Assembly: GCF_018873765.1 (NCBI RefSeq)
Contig: NC_057918.1
Span: 9,928,862-9,992,861 of the forward strand
Source of the DNA: Telopea speciosissima
Taxonomy: Eukaryota > Streptophyta > Magnoliopsida > Proteales > Proteaceae
DNA length: 64,000 nt
Direction: 5' to 3'
Each line of letters starts with the position of its first letter. Position 1 is the first letter of the stretch. Below are positions 1-12,130 of the stretch, in pieces. The position numbers and the translations under genes were made by a program. Below the pieces are notes generated by a model. That model was not told the origin of the DNA and ran no database searches. It worked only from the letters and a program-made list of their open reading frames with translations.

Positions 1-377
1 AGCTTTGGTTTTGCTATTTCTCTACTTTCTTTTGTCCCATCCAAAAGATGCAATATGCTTTTCCACGTAATCAGTCCCTCCCTACCTCTATATCCAGAAA
101 AATATGTAACACTTTGCACCCCCTTTTCCTCCTTTCATGTTCTATTTTTTCTCTCATCCTTTTCATTTTTTTAACACACTAATTTCTGGATAAATGGTAA
201 CTGATTATCCATGGAAAATTGTCAAATTTGGAATTTTAAATGGAAACTTTAGAGTTATGTATGATGAAACAAGATTTTTATGATTTATTCATACATAGGG
301 TTTATTCATACTTATTACAATTTTGTTATTTAACTTCATTTATCCTACTTTATATATTTATTTCTTTTAATAAAACA

Positions 378-389
378 TGTTCATGAGGC
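378..389. repeat. Target-site duplication, left copy (LINE)
   Basis: TGTTCATGAGGC is repeated exactly at 1276-1287. The pair defines both ends of the LINE insertion and shows that the element was 5'-truncated when it inserted, not later. Confidence 0.8.
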
Positions 390-1275
390 ACGACAGAAGC
401 TGTCTACTTATCGAGGAGGCTCATGGAAAGATATAGAGATAGCAAGAAGGATCTCCATATGGTCTTTATTGACCTTGAAAAATCCTATGATCGAGTCCTT
501 GGAGATTTAATCCGGCATGTTCTAGTGAAGAGAGGGGTGTCGAGTAAATATGTAGATGTAATTAAAGATATGTATGAGCGCGTGGAAACTAGTGTGAGAT
601 CTGTGGGAGGTCGAGGCAAAGAATTCCCAATTACGATTGGGTTACATTAGGGATCAGCCTTAAGCCCTTATCTTTTTGCACTCATCATGGACGACCTAAC
701 CAAGAGCATTCAAGACGAGGTCCCATGGTGTATGTTCTTCGTCGATGATATCGTTTTGGTGGATGAGACAAAAGCAAGGATTAACGCTAAGTTAGAGCTA
801 TGGAGATCAACCTTGGAAACATGAAGCTTTAAGATTAGTAGAACGAAGACAGAGTATATGATGTGTAATTTTAATCACCCTATGATGGATATTGACATGG
901 TGCGAATTGAGGAAAGAGAGATACCACAAAGTGACTATTTTAAATATCTGGGGTCAATCATAAATAAAGAAGGAGACATAGAGGATGATGTTTCACAGAG
1001 AATTAAAATCGGATGGATGAAGTGGAGAGGTGCATCAGGATGAATACTTTAATATTTCATAGAGGATGATGTTTCACATAGAGGATAAAATACTTTAATA
1101 TTTCATCTTTCATTTTTGTCATTTTCTATTTTATATTTCTCGTCTCATTTCCCATCTCTTCATTCCCCTTTTTTTTATTTGTTTTAGACTTCAGTTTTAC
1201 CTACTTTGTTTTGTTTGGATCCATGTAGCCGACCCCATTAAGTTGGGATAAGGCTGATTTTATTGTTGTTGTTGT
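390..1275 (+). mobile_element. RTE-clade LINE, 5'-truncated and internally deleted
   Basis: This is a relic of a plant RTE non-LTR retrotransposon. It starts abruptly inside the reverse transcriptase, with the reading ..EAVYL..RRLMERYRDSKKDLHM and VFIDLEKSYDRV (RT motif A). A QGSALSPYLFAL-like block (motif B) and an FVDDIV active-site motif (usual form YADD) follow. A segment from 858 reads SDYFKYLGSIINKEGDIEDD and ends at KWRGASG. The family normally continues with a further C-terminal domain, but here the sequence jumps to the conserved 3' tail: the 'gaccccattaagttggg' block at about 1230 and a GTT-repeat end. At least one frame break and one in-frame stop make it dead. The 12-bp sequence TGTTCATGAGGC lies on both sides (378-389 and 1276-1287), the duplication expected of target-primed insertion. 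Confidence 0.88.
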
Positions 1276-1287
1276 TGTTCATGAGGC
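1276..1287. repeat. Target-site duplication, right copy (LINE)
   Basis: This is the second copy of TGTTCATGAGGC, directly after the GTT-repeat tail of the LINE. Confidence 0.8.
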
Positions 1288-1927
1288 CTGCACACTGTAT
1301 CAAAATGAAGTAGAATGCATCACATCACCCCTTGGTATTTCAAAACATTATTGCATTAGAAGAAAGCAGTCGCTCCTTCCATGTAACATTTTCCCTTTCT
1401 ACATATACATTGTTATTTACAAAAACAGGCTTAGTTGAGTTGAGTACAATTGCATTAGTATTTTGCTCAAATTCATCCAAGGAAGGAAAAAAGCCAAACA
1501 GAACTTAACAAAGAACAATATTTTTGAGCCTGAACTTCAAAAGAGCAAAACATTCAAACACAAGATGAAAGAAGCCATTATAAACTATGAGAAATCCTGC
1601 TTTAGTTAGGTCATAGATAGAGTTCAGGAACAATTCATAGGAGAATGTTCTGTTTCAGGCTACTGATACAACAGTGAACAGGAAATCCTGTTAGATGATA
1701 TATGAAGGTAAAAGAATGGATTTTCTAATCCGCAGAAATGGAGGCCGCTCAAATTTTCAATTTAAGCACACTCATATAAACAAAGAAACAGCTCCACACC
1801 AGATTTAGAAAACAATAATAAGGTGCCTCGATCAATCAAGACATGGGGCTATATTTGTTGACAGCAATTGAACCAGGTAACTGGTTGTTTGATGTCCTTA
1901 TTGCCAATTGACGAGGACTTCCTAGAA
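1288..1927 (-). other. Probable 3' UTR and downstream flank of the bHLH gene
   Basis: No coding potential is visible. The part near 1928 should be the 3' UTR of the bHLH gene; the distal part abuts the LINE insertion at 1287. I cannot place the polyadenylation site with certainty. Confidence 0.4.
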
Positions 1928-4900
1928 CTATGTTGCTCTTTCAAAACCGCTACCAACCTGCATATGCAGCCACTCCTGTGCTGATCCTTGGCCATATTCT
2001 CTTGTTGCTTGTGAACTGAAAGCCATTCCAGTGGTATCAAATGTTTGTTCACCGAACTGAAACATAAATTTAACCTGTTAAATACTTAAATGGATAGATG
2101 ATAATTTCATAAATGAAACATCTGCAACCAATCATCTCCTCCTCTGACCACCTTTTTAAATTCTATTTCTGTACTTCTTTTTTTAATATAATTTTTCCAT
2201 TCTTCAACTACTAATTAAATAAATGAATCAAGCCTACAACAATCCAATGCTGAAGAAAATCCAGCTATCTTGTTTCAGGAGGAATACAAGAAAGGCTATT
2301 CACAAACTACTGTCAAAGTGGTCCAAGGAACCAGCTGAAGCAAGGAGATCATAGACTAATTTTACTATTAAATTTATAAGAGCAAAAGTGATTTGACAAT
2401 AATAGAAAAAATAAGCATCTTCAAATACCATGCAACTCACTTAAGAATTGCTATAGAATCATATTGATAAATACAAAGTAGAAAAAAGAGAAATAAACAA
2501 GCCCTAGAGGGAGGGTTCTTTCCTCAAATCTTCAAAAATGAAGTATTCTTTAATTAATCATAGAGTAACCTTGAGGCTTCTTATTTTCTCCAAATTCTTT
2601 CCTCCTATTCTGCCTTAGTGTTTAATTAGTGAAAGTGATTGCTCTAAGCCACATTGCACGTGCTAGGCGCCCCAGTCATTCTCCTACATGAGGCACTGCC
2701 ACTTCAAGACCAGTAAAATTGCAAGTTGAAAGTATCAGTAGTGGGGGAATATTGGCAATGCCACTTCAAGAGAGACACCATGAAATGCATGTAAGGTTTG
2801 GATACTGCAGAAAATCTAAGATACAGATGCAAATCTTGCAGCACATGCATGGGAATCACATAAAAACATGATAAATAATTTTTCAGAGCATATTTGACTA
2901 CAAATATTTTACCAATAATGAAGTACAACTTTGTCAGCTAACTATAAAATGGATTTATTCATCAGAGTGTCACTCCACACAAAATATTAGACTCTATATT
3001 TAAAAATTTTACATATAGAAGGGAAAAGAATTTTTGATTACTTGGATGTTTGGATATCCAAATTCTTTAGTGACTTGTGGAACAGAAAAAGATATACAGG
3101 ATTTTGAGGATCCTAGGTTGATGAATTAGGTTTCTACGCATTGAGGATGTTCGGTCTACCATATGCTTTTGAATCCTTTTGAATCCTCCCCCCCCCCCCC
3201 AAGAAAGAAAGAAAGAAAGTTATAATCACAAGGCATTAACAATTGGCTTTTCCAAAAGAAAATTTAGCATTAGGCAAAATTTAGATCACAGCATACTCAC
3301 GACTTACATCTTTTGGAGGAAATCCTTCAATGTTAGGGCTTATTCTTGAATTAACAGCTTCAAGCTTCATGGACAAGAACTACAACATCCAATGAATCAT
3401 TAGAACTCATGACTACTCCAACAGGGGGAAGAACAACTATTGCAAGAAAATATTAGCACATAAAATATAGGAACTATGCCTACCTCAACCTGACGCTGCA
3501 GTGATTGAATGTAATTAATGATCTCATCAAGGACAAGAGCTTTCCCAATAACCTGCTCATAGAAAACCAAACACCTCAGCAACACATATTGGATTCGCTA
3601 ATAGAACTAACTCCCACATGCCAATCTGCAGGATTAACAACAAAATACTTGCACAACAGCACTACACCTTGTTACAACCAGGGACCAGGTCTTGAAGAAT
3701 CTTCATCCTCTCGCTAATCTTTTCTCTTCTAGCCTGTCCGAAAAATCGATCCAGTTAACATTCTTGCTTGCTTTTTTTTTTATTTTTTATCTAAGCCCTA
3801 GACAGTTTATATTTGAGTAGAAATAATTGATATGCCAAAATTTATGTATCTTAATCCAAAGCTCCACTTTTCCATGTAAAATATCCAACTCTCAGACACT
3901 GATAATTCACATGTACAGAAAAAACAAGAGTTAAGGGGAGAGAACTGAGAAGTGGATTACTCTCTCTGCTAGGCTGTGGCTATCGGTAGCTTGACCCCTT
4001 CTTGCTCGAACATGGATGTAATCTTGCTTAGGCCCCTCAGTAGGTTGTGTGCTTTGTTCAGCTAGCTTATTACCAGATCCTGAATTTTCATCCATGTCAA
4101 CTTTTGAGTCTCCATTCTCATCTCCAGATCCCAAGACCTTTTGACGCTTACCATCAGAATCGTTCTGCTAAAATGGGAAACCATATCAGGACCACTTTGC
4201 TAAGAACCATAAATCAGATGAATTCTGCATATCCAATAAACTATTCAGGATAAATCCACCCGTTGATAAACTCTATCCAATGCCATACACTTAAATTCTC
4301 CACAAATCCAATTTTCACAAATTGACAGAACCAGATAGCATCAGTACAGATGCATTGAAATTTCACAAAGGACTAATAAAAACAAGAGATTAAGAAATTC
4401 TTTCCCGATCAAGAATAATTGATTTTAATTCAATTCATTAACATTGCAGGAATCATCCCATCCAGGCCAGCAACATTGAAGAATTTACCGTCATTTTAAC
4501 ACAAAATTGTTTCAAAACTTTTTTAAAAAAAAAGGTATCTTAAATATGTAGGACAACAAAATCTAAGTCAAGAGCAACAGACTTGTAAAACAGATCAACA
4601 CACAGAGAGGATTCAGCTATAGATCAAAAAATAAGAAGTGAATACCATGTCATTGCCACTGCTAGTAGAAACAAGCTTAGACGACTCATCTTCCGAAGCC
4701 GCATCTGTACGTTTCCTTCCAGCTCCACTACGGCTCCCACTTTGCTCCGTAACCGTTGACTCATCGACTGACATATCTCGATTGACAGTCCCACTTCCAG
4801 TAGTCTCCACAAATCCAGCCAAATTCTGCCCAAAATGATGCCTCCGCAATCCCAAAACACTACTAGGCTCAGCAACGCCAACGGCGCCGCTTCCATTGAG

Positions 4901-4987
4901 CGGAAACGGCCAAATCTCAGTTAAACTATAAGATGAGGTGTTTACAGAGCGGAAGGAACCATCATTCATCAGAGGAGGAGGATCCAT
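1928..4987 (-). CDS. BHLH79: bHLH transcription factor, bHLH79-like
   Basis: This is a nuclear bHLH transcription factor of the BEE/CIB-type clade. Exons (minus strand) are 4987-4646, 4167-3961, 3733-3668, 3552-3484, 3379-3308 and 2056-1928. All junctions are phase 0 with GT-AG borders, giving about 294 residues. The N-terminus [12 protein letters not shown] followed by [13 protein letters not shown] closely resembles Arabidopsis bHLH79. Exon 2 ends in the basic region ([21 protein letters not shown]), with His, Glu and Arg of the E-box-reading H-E-R pattern. Exon 3 gives helix 1 ([20 protein letters not shown]), exon 4 the loop and helix 2 ([20 protein letters not shown]) and exon 5 a short zipper-like [11 protein letters not shown]. 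Exon 6 ends with the conserved [15 protein letters not shown]. Exon 2 has two possible acceptors three bases apart (4167 or 4164), which adds or drops one Gln. Introns hold a C-run near 3190. The start chosen is the ATG whose protein matches the family; an in-frame ATG 12 bases upstream adds only MCLE. Confidence 0.93.
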
Positions 4988-6960
4988 CTCCAGACACAAA
5001 ATTCAACAAATGGCACAAAGCCTTTCGAATTTCTCATCCAAGCTTAACCTCACATTCGTCTCATTTTAAATCAGAATTAAAACAATAAGAGCTACGCACC
5101 AATCAAATCAGCTCGAAAACGACTACCAAAAACCCTTGGTGAGCTCAACAGGTCCTTGTGCAAAATCTGCAGTTGAAGTTTTACCAACTGTCGTTCAACA
5201 GTAGCGCCATTTAAAGGCGCCATTTAAAGAGTAAGTGCAGAGAAAGAGAAAGCTCCTAAGCATCAATGAAAATGAAAGATAAGTGAATGAAAGGGACCAT
5301 CAGTGAAACTGAAACGAGATGAAAGCGAGAGACTGAGACTGTAAGGCACCAGCATCAGAAGCTCAAAGCTGTGTATGGTGACTCGGTGAGTATGATCGCT
5401 TCCTCTCTTCGGTGGAGTCTGAGAGAGACAAGGAGACCTTGGGAGTTGAAAACAAAGTGAGTGAAGTGAGGTATTCTAGGAGGGTCCAGCGTTGCAACTG
5501 TTTCAAGATGGGGTCACATAACCCATAAGTACAGCGAACAGATCTACGGAGAAGTAGCCAGAAGAACCTGCAGCAAGAGAAGCGAGGAACGTGTCGTTTG
5601 GTCACGATATTTTGGTCTTTTTCATTTCGGATGGCGATATATCGTCTGAGCTAACCATTACCAACCAACGATTTACATTATTTACCCGTGCCTTTACTCT
5701 TATCAGAAATTGGTGGCTATTACAGTTAGCAATGAAACACAAATGGAATGGTACACCCAAATATCACCACGTGTCTTGTGTACAGAGGACCACGTGTGCA
5801 ATGTTTAGTATAAACACATCATAATGTGTTACTGGCTGCGTATAAAGAGTGTCTAGGATCTTTTAAAATCGGCTCGATCTGAATCGGAGTTGGCCGAGAC
5901 CGATCTCGATCTGAATCGGTAGTCCTTAACATCTCCAAACCGTTTTTAGGGTTTCCTTAGCCAATTCCGGTCTTTATTTTCCTTCTCAAAAATCAAAGAA
6001 TCTGGTTATAAAATGTAGTAAAACTTTAATCTGATTTAGGATGTCTTTAGTTACACAATCATTTTAAATAAATATAATTATTTCCCTTATATCCCTTCCA
6101 ACTAAACGGACCTGTAGTTGTACACATGTGACCTATTCCGGTGGCGCCATGTCACTTTTGTTTTAATGTGCACCACTATTACATATGTATCTGATCTGTT
6201 ACGTGTACCTTCAACGTCCCATATGATGAAATGTCTATAATGAAAAGTCCGGGTCTTTTGAGGAAGTAAGAGGAATCAAGCATGGTTCGAGGGATCAGAA
6301 TCGAATCGCTAATTTTGATTCCGGGTGATTCGAATCAATTGATTCTTACTGATTTTCTAGGGTTTAGGCTGGAAGGTAGAGGTCGATACTATTGCCAATT
6401 CCACTTACTTAAACCACAAGATCAAAACATGTTATCGTGAGTGGTAGAGAATGCTCGATAAAAGTTTTCATCCTCGTACTGTAGAACATACAATATAGTT
6501 CAACCAAATACATACAAGAAAGTTTAAAGGTTATTTCAAATCCCACAAATGCAAGTTAATCGAAGGATTGCAACACTTGAACTAACTACTCTACATGAGA
6601 AACAAAGATCAATGCAATGGAGGCATTCTTCCCAAATTAGGGTTTCGAAAACCTTAGCTCTCAAACCTAAAGAGAGAGAGAAAGCAACCACCATTTGTGG
6701 GAGGCTTTGAAAACCCTAAAAGTATGGGCTTTGTAGATCACAATATCTCTCACCCCCTAACTATGTACTTATTTTTAGAAAACCATTTCATAGTTTCCCA
6801 AGCAAAGTGTGTCAGGAAAGTGGTGTGACCCTATAGGATGTTCTTGTTGAGTTGTACAATTGTACTAGATGAGTCTAACTCGTCTACAATATTTAGTATT
6901 ATTTATCAAATAAATAATTTTAATTAATAATATGTACAATAGTTGAAAAAGCACTTAACA
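4988..6960. other. bHLH 5' flank and intergenic DNA with GAATCGG-type words
   Basis: The first 400-600 bases should carry the 5' UTR and promoter of the bHLH gene (purine-rich on the minus strand). From about 5857 to 5935 and 6290 to 6350 there are repeated words such as 'gaatcgg' and 'gatcgaatc' like those at 23380-23720 and 42530-42650. I see no supported gene here. A C-run of ten begins at 6961. Confidence 0.4.
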
Positions 6961-9102
6961 CCCCCCCCCCTTCCAGTGGTAGAATTCATTGCATTGAAGT
7001 TTTCCAACTTTAACATTGCATAACGGATTTTTGGGTACGAAAAATGCAGCCGTTGAAAACTCTAATCCATTGAAACAATCAATATGGAGAATCTTGAACA
7101 TTGATGTATATAAAACATTTATAAAAATTTTAAAATAAGTATTTAACAATAATATTTAAGTATGTTTGCAAACAATTTACAAAATGGCCTCTGAGCTTAG
7201 AATTTCATCCAATCATTGTTAGTAAATTCTTTAGGATATTCTCCCTAATCGAAAAGTGGTTTCATATTGATCATCTTCTCCACTCACAAATACACATCAT
7301 TAATCTGGCCTAGAGATATATAGTCAATATAGGCATCTACCCATTGGTACACAAAGATGCACAAAATATAACTATTATGGTAGGGATCTCTCATGTACGA
7401 GGGCATAAATAACTATTAGAGAGTCTTGTTATACATAATAAATGACAATGATCCCTATAAAAACTCTCACAATGATCATGTCTAACACAAACAATATATG
7501 AATCCTCACATTTATATTTCACAGTCATAATCTGAAAATATACAATGTAAAACCTTCTCAACAATATACCCAATATTGTCTCTAGTTATGGACATTTTAA
7601 AGTGTAACTTTAAGGCAACACATCGCACATAAAATGATAATACGAATTTGTTGGAGGTTTTTCAACATAATGGCATTGGGAATAGTCTCACATCAGAAAT
7701 GTAAAGATGATTCCTTGGGTATACTCAATAAAGTACTATTTATCATTTAAATTAATAAATAGAGAATGCTACGGTGCATGTGCGAGGACTTTCATCCGAG
7801 CGCACACATGCACGTGCATGGACAATGGGCCGTAGAGGCATTAGTGGCGCACGCTTGCAACGCTTTGATTATTTTTATCGAATGGACCAATTTAAATCTG
7901 GATAAGATTGTTGTAATGGTCTAGATTCAAATATGAAGGGATTCATCTGTTAGGAACAGGTGCCGAGTGGGTTATTAATACCCAAGTGATTTCAAACTTG
8001 AGGATATCCAAAAACGTTAATCTTCTCCTCCCTCATTCTCAAATTGATCTTGCAGGAAATCTATTTTACTGCATGAAACAGATTTTCTACTACTGGCGTT
8101 TCTATTTTCTCAGAAGACTTTCAGGCATCTATCTTGGCTACGTTTATGCAATACGTAACCAAGGTAATCAACAAAGTTTGGGGCTTCATTGTGTCCTGGG
8201 AGACAATTCGTCAGCAACCTATCTGCATCTGATAGTAGGGACGAATTTTGTCTTAAGAAAAGCGATTTCTGTAACGCACCTTGAAGTTACAAGCCTATTT
8301 TTGGTTTAACAAAATTTATTCTATATAATATGATTAATTAGGATTTGATAGGCATACATATTCAACAAGTTTATATCATGGTTTCACTCCAACTCGTGGA
8401 GTGAAATCATCAAAATATCGGTGAAGTTAGCACGATAAATTAGCCTGTAAACGTACTTATCCCTCTCTCCACCATATCTCCATTCCATGCCAAGTAATGA
8501 GGGTGCAATAGCCCAGTGAGAAGGTCTCCCTCTATACAGATGAATAAAAATAAAAATAAAAGTTTCTTGTCTTCGTTCTTAGAATGCTTAGAAAAGATCT
8601 TAGTGCCTTGCCCACCTTATAAAGATGTGAGGAAGAAAGAGAAGGAGAGTAAAGTTAATTTGGGTTTATCACATAACTTCAAAAGACCTCTTTGTCAAAG
8701 AAGATGGGACTAAAGAAAGAACAGATTTTAAGGAAGCTCTAATTTTACTAAAGGCATATGCCAATCACCAGAAAGGCTCAGGTTGGCAATGCCTTATTTG
8801 TAAAATCCCATGTGCCTTACTAGTTAGATGTTTTTTCAGAGTTTTCCATTTCCACCATTCTATGTTTATGACTTTTGTGGCAATTATGCGTGTGGAACTG
8901 GTGGACAATGACATTGGTTTATAAGTAGTTATAATGTCGGCAAGTTAGCTTATGAGGATTAAATCCTCTCTTGTTTTGGGGTTTGTTCTAAGAAAATGCC
9001 CAAAAACCATGGCTTTCGCTACGGATCAATCACAAATATTGAAGTCTATTTCGTCGAAAATCCACTTACTTAATACAGAACTCATTGGCACCTTTGCTGT
9101 TT
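6961..9102. other. No recognised gene; AT-rich, probably transposon-derived
   Basis: Reading frames here are short and match no family I know. A stretch near 7649 (TGTTGGAGG... then 'tctcacatcag') looks like the beginning of a small LTR, but I found no second copy, no partner end and no target duplication. The stretch at 7764-7830 is GC-rich with alternating 'gcgcacacatgcacgtgcatg' type sequence. Confidence 0.3.
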
Positions 9103-9107
9103 ACATT

Positions 9108-9569
9108 TGTTAGATCACATAAATCAAGATCCAAATAGTTCGGGTTTGGATCATACCTGAATATGTACGAAAGAGCAGCAGAAGAAAGGATCAAACGCCA
9201 AGCTTATGGTTATGAGCACATAAATGATCTTCTTCACGATCTTCAAATATCTCGAAAGACTTCTCCACAGAGAACTCCACACCACAAATCTTTGGGAATA
9301 GATGGAATTCCAAAGAGAACACAAAACATTGGAGAAAGGAAGAATTTGGTTTTTCAGATGATATGGTCTCAGGGTTACAGGCTTTCTATTTAAATCCTAA
9401 ACCCTAAGACCCTGCCCCTATTTAGACTTCCACTGAGAATCGATCAACAAGGGGGGAAGAGACCCAGCCACTTAAGTTGCTGGTTCTCTCCAAGCGAAGC
9501 GGATTGGGTCGGGTCCGGCTTGCCCCTTGTGGGCGGCTTGGACCGGGCCTGACCCGTGTTCTATTTACA
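9108..9569 (-). mobile_element. Solo LTR of an LTR retrotransposon
   Basis: A 462-bp block runs from TGTTAGATCACAT to CTATTTACA in the + direction, so it starts with TG and ends with CA. It is flanked on both sides by the same 5 bp, ACATT (9103-9107 and 9570-9574). In the minus orientation it has the usual make-up of a plant LTR: a GC-rich upstream part, then an A/T-rich promoter-like part, ending ...GTGATCTAACA. No internal region is present, so this is the product of recombination between two LTRs. The family cannot be told from an LTR alone. It is a fossil. Confidence 0.72.
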
Positions 9570-10225
9570 ACATTAATGACTGGATTTCTTCCCAAATGCA
9601 CATGCAGAAGAAGAGAAACAAGGTGACTTCACCATCACATCCCCAACCTCATACAGTGCAGAGCCTTAATTTCAACTAGATAGATTTGTTAGTGTTCACT
9701 AATTAAGATGGATGAGAATGGTAATGCACTAGTCAACTTTTTAGTAAAATGCATTAAACAGATAACAACTCCTGTGTATTCCTAACTTTTACTGTAGAGT
9801 TATAGTTAGAAGTTCTTAGGATTACCCATTACAAGTCATAATTCTTCTGTTTGGGGCATCTCTTTATTGAACTCAGAGACTCTGTAGTCTAGCTAACCAC
9901 AGTACTGTCTACAGTGATGTGATGATGAAGATTAGACTTATCAGTCTTGATCTCTATAATCAATTGTATGGCTATACAAAAAATTTCAAGGCATAAGTTG
10001 TTTTTTGCTGGAAAGATATTGATTGTTTTCTTGACCCATTAGGCCATTATATTCATATGGGGCATCTTTGTTGACATGGGAGTTGTTGCATGCATCAACT
10101 ACTCAAGTGCCAATGTAGGTGCATGTAGCCATGTAAGGACTGTCCTGTCCAAGTCCAAGTGTATCTTTTTTGGGTAATGCTGCCCTAAGCCTAATGTCCA
10201 GAGAATACGTATCATATCTACCAAT
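9570..10225. other. Intergenic, no gene seen
   Basis: Unique-looking AT-rich sequence without a supported reading frame, RNA or repeat. Confidence 0.3.
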
Positions 10226-10390
10226 ATGATAGATATTAAAAAAAAGAGAAAAGTTCTCTGTGGGGGACATAGGGCCATGCCCAGACAAAGTGGGAGGCAA
10301 CATGACCCCTCCCCCCGAGATGCTAGCGCGTGCGCTTTCATTGGCTGCCACCCACGCTGGACCCCTCACCCCAGAAAACACTCTCCCTCA
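10226..10390. mobile_element. Short inverted-end element, 'agttctctgtgggg' family
   Basis: This GC-rich block has imperfect inverted ends (left 'aaagttctctgtggggg', right 'ccccagaaaacactctccc'). The inside reads 'catgcccagaca', then 'gctttcattggctgcca' and 'cacgctggacccctc'. Diverged relatives with the same order of words (ends, 'cagaca', 'tcattgg') are at 23168-23302 and 44938-45056. No coding capacity. It is probably a MITE-like non-autonomous DNA transposon; the superfamily is unknown. Confidence 0.5.
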
Positions 10391-11555
10391 AAAAAAAAAA
10401 AGTTTTCTTTCTTGTCACTATGCCTAGAGCACCAAACAAACATCTCATTGGTACAATTTCAGCTTAAAATGAATAGAGGAAGTAGTTAAAATTACAAAAG
10501 ATGCCATTTGTATTATATATTCATCTCCATTTGACGACATTTTGATAATTTTTTAAAAACTTTGAATCAGAGTTTGATCAACTTGTTGGCCTGAGCCCTG
10601 TGCAGACCACAAAGAGTCCCCAGCTACAGAACCAAGTAAACATTCATGGTCTCTAGCAATGACGAGGTGATTTAATTGTCAACTCAAACCCAAGTTCGTC
10701 AGTCCCTGTATCAGACACTTATCTTGGCTCATTTCAATGCCATTGTCATCTGTTGGGGACTTAAGTTTTGGACCCAATCAGACTAGATTTTACATGTAAT
10801 GATCCACTTGTCAGAACTCTTGATATATAGGAACAAACCACAAGCATCAAGCACATTAGATGGGATGAGCAAAGGATTACATTTGAAACCAGAGTATTTT
10901 GTTGACTTCGATTTCAACTTTACTGATCTCAACTGAAGTCAAGTTAATTTATTGACTTCAGTTGATTTCAACCAAAATCAAAGGCATTTTTTAGATTTTG
11001 GTTCCAATTTGAAAATGAAATAATTCTTTTGGCTATCTCAACTGGATTTTCTCCAACATTTGATTTCATTGCTTCAACCACAATAATATAGAATGGGCAA
11101 CATAAGCATGGAAATGGTGTTGTAACTTGTAAGTTCTAACTTGTGAGAAGCCCATGTTCCCCTCTCTCTATTGGAGAAGTAGAGGTAAATGAACTACTTT
11201 GAAGTTTAACCAAGACATGAGACACCAAAACATGAGAACGAGAGGTCAGATTGTAAACAAAGACCTTAACTCTTAATCATGAATTTGATACCAAAAGGGC
11301 ACAAAGACTGCAATCTTTTCACTATTTAGGAGAGATTTTTTATAACAAAGTGTTTATTTTTAATTTCAGCTCTGCCAAAGAGTGAGATTGAATTGGTAGA
11401 ATCAATGCAAGGAACTCTGCATTATTAGGCCAGTTTGGGGCCTTTGGGCCATGGTTCCATCTCTAGAGTTGAGTCTGTTCTGTGAGAATTGAGATGGCTC
11501 AACAATCAATAAGACCGAACTCGGGCAAAATCAATCAATGAAAAACCCTGTCTGA
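10391..11555. other. Intergenic, no gene seen
   Basis: AT-rich sequence with no supported gene. It contains a short run of related 'gatttcaactgaagtca' words around 10905-10980. Confidence 0.3.
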
Positions 11556-12060
11556 TCCTTCTTCAAGACAACATTTTACACATTACCAGTAATCTCCACA
11601 AGAACATTGCTAATTACTATCTCTTGCTGGTATATCTTTGAGATAAGTTTCATCATAGAGTGGCAATCTACACAAGATCTCAAGTTTTTCACAACCCTAA
11701 ATTTTGTCCTTGTGCTGGAGTTAATTAGCCCAAAAGCAACAGTAAGCTTCTCACTGTAATGTTGTAACTGGGTAACTTTCTCCTCATCCTCAACATCAAG
11801 GAAGACCTCTGAAACTTAGGGGTGGTAGCCTTCCTCTATCAGTCTCTCAGATATTTCATCCAATCTTCTATAGATCTTTTCTGCTTCTGGGTGACTTGAA
11901 TTACCTGCTGGCTATGAAATCATGGATTACACCATTCACCTCAATCTTGCAATACCATCATCTTCCATTTATGCAAACATCGGAAGAGCTTCAACAGGAG
12001 TGATTAAGCCATCAATAATGGAAATCAAAGAGACCACATTCCGGTCAGACATTTTCTCGA
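11556..12060 (-). pseudogene. Decayed PPR gene fragment, E and DYW domains
   Basis: Read on the minus strand, this is the C-terminal end of a DYW-class pentatricopeptide repeat protein, a family that edits organellar RNA. From 12055 it reads KMSDRNVVSLISIIDGLI then TPVEALPMF, the end of a PPR motif (family pattern: MSDRNVVSWNAMI..., then EAL.LF). Further on come SSHPEAEKIYRRLDEISERL (about 11905-11850), HYSEKLTVAFGLINSS and RVVKNLRSCVDCH followed by KLISKIYQQEIVI. The CxxCH zinc ligands are visible. Stops and frame changes interrupt the frame (for example after MFA and after EGYHP), the terminal HHFKDGSCSCxDYW part is unrecognisable, and no upstream PPR array is present. It is therefore a fragment, not a gene. 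The parent gene must lie elsewhere. Confidence 0.82.
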
Positions 12061-12130
12061 ATACCCACAAGGGGAGTACATGTGTATGAGAAGATTTGAG
12101 GTCAAAGGGAAATGTGAAATTATCTGGTTA

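Noticed and set aside
7986-8309. 107-codon frame with aromatic-rich sequence
   Set aside because: No homology pattern, no codon bias and no splice context. It lies in repeat-like DNA.
7649-8340. Possible small LTR or TRIM starting TGTTGGAGG
   Set aside because: No second copy, no matching end and no target duplication in the window, so it cannot be supported.
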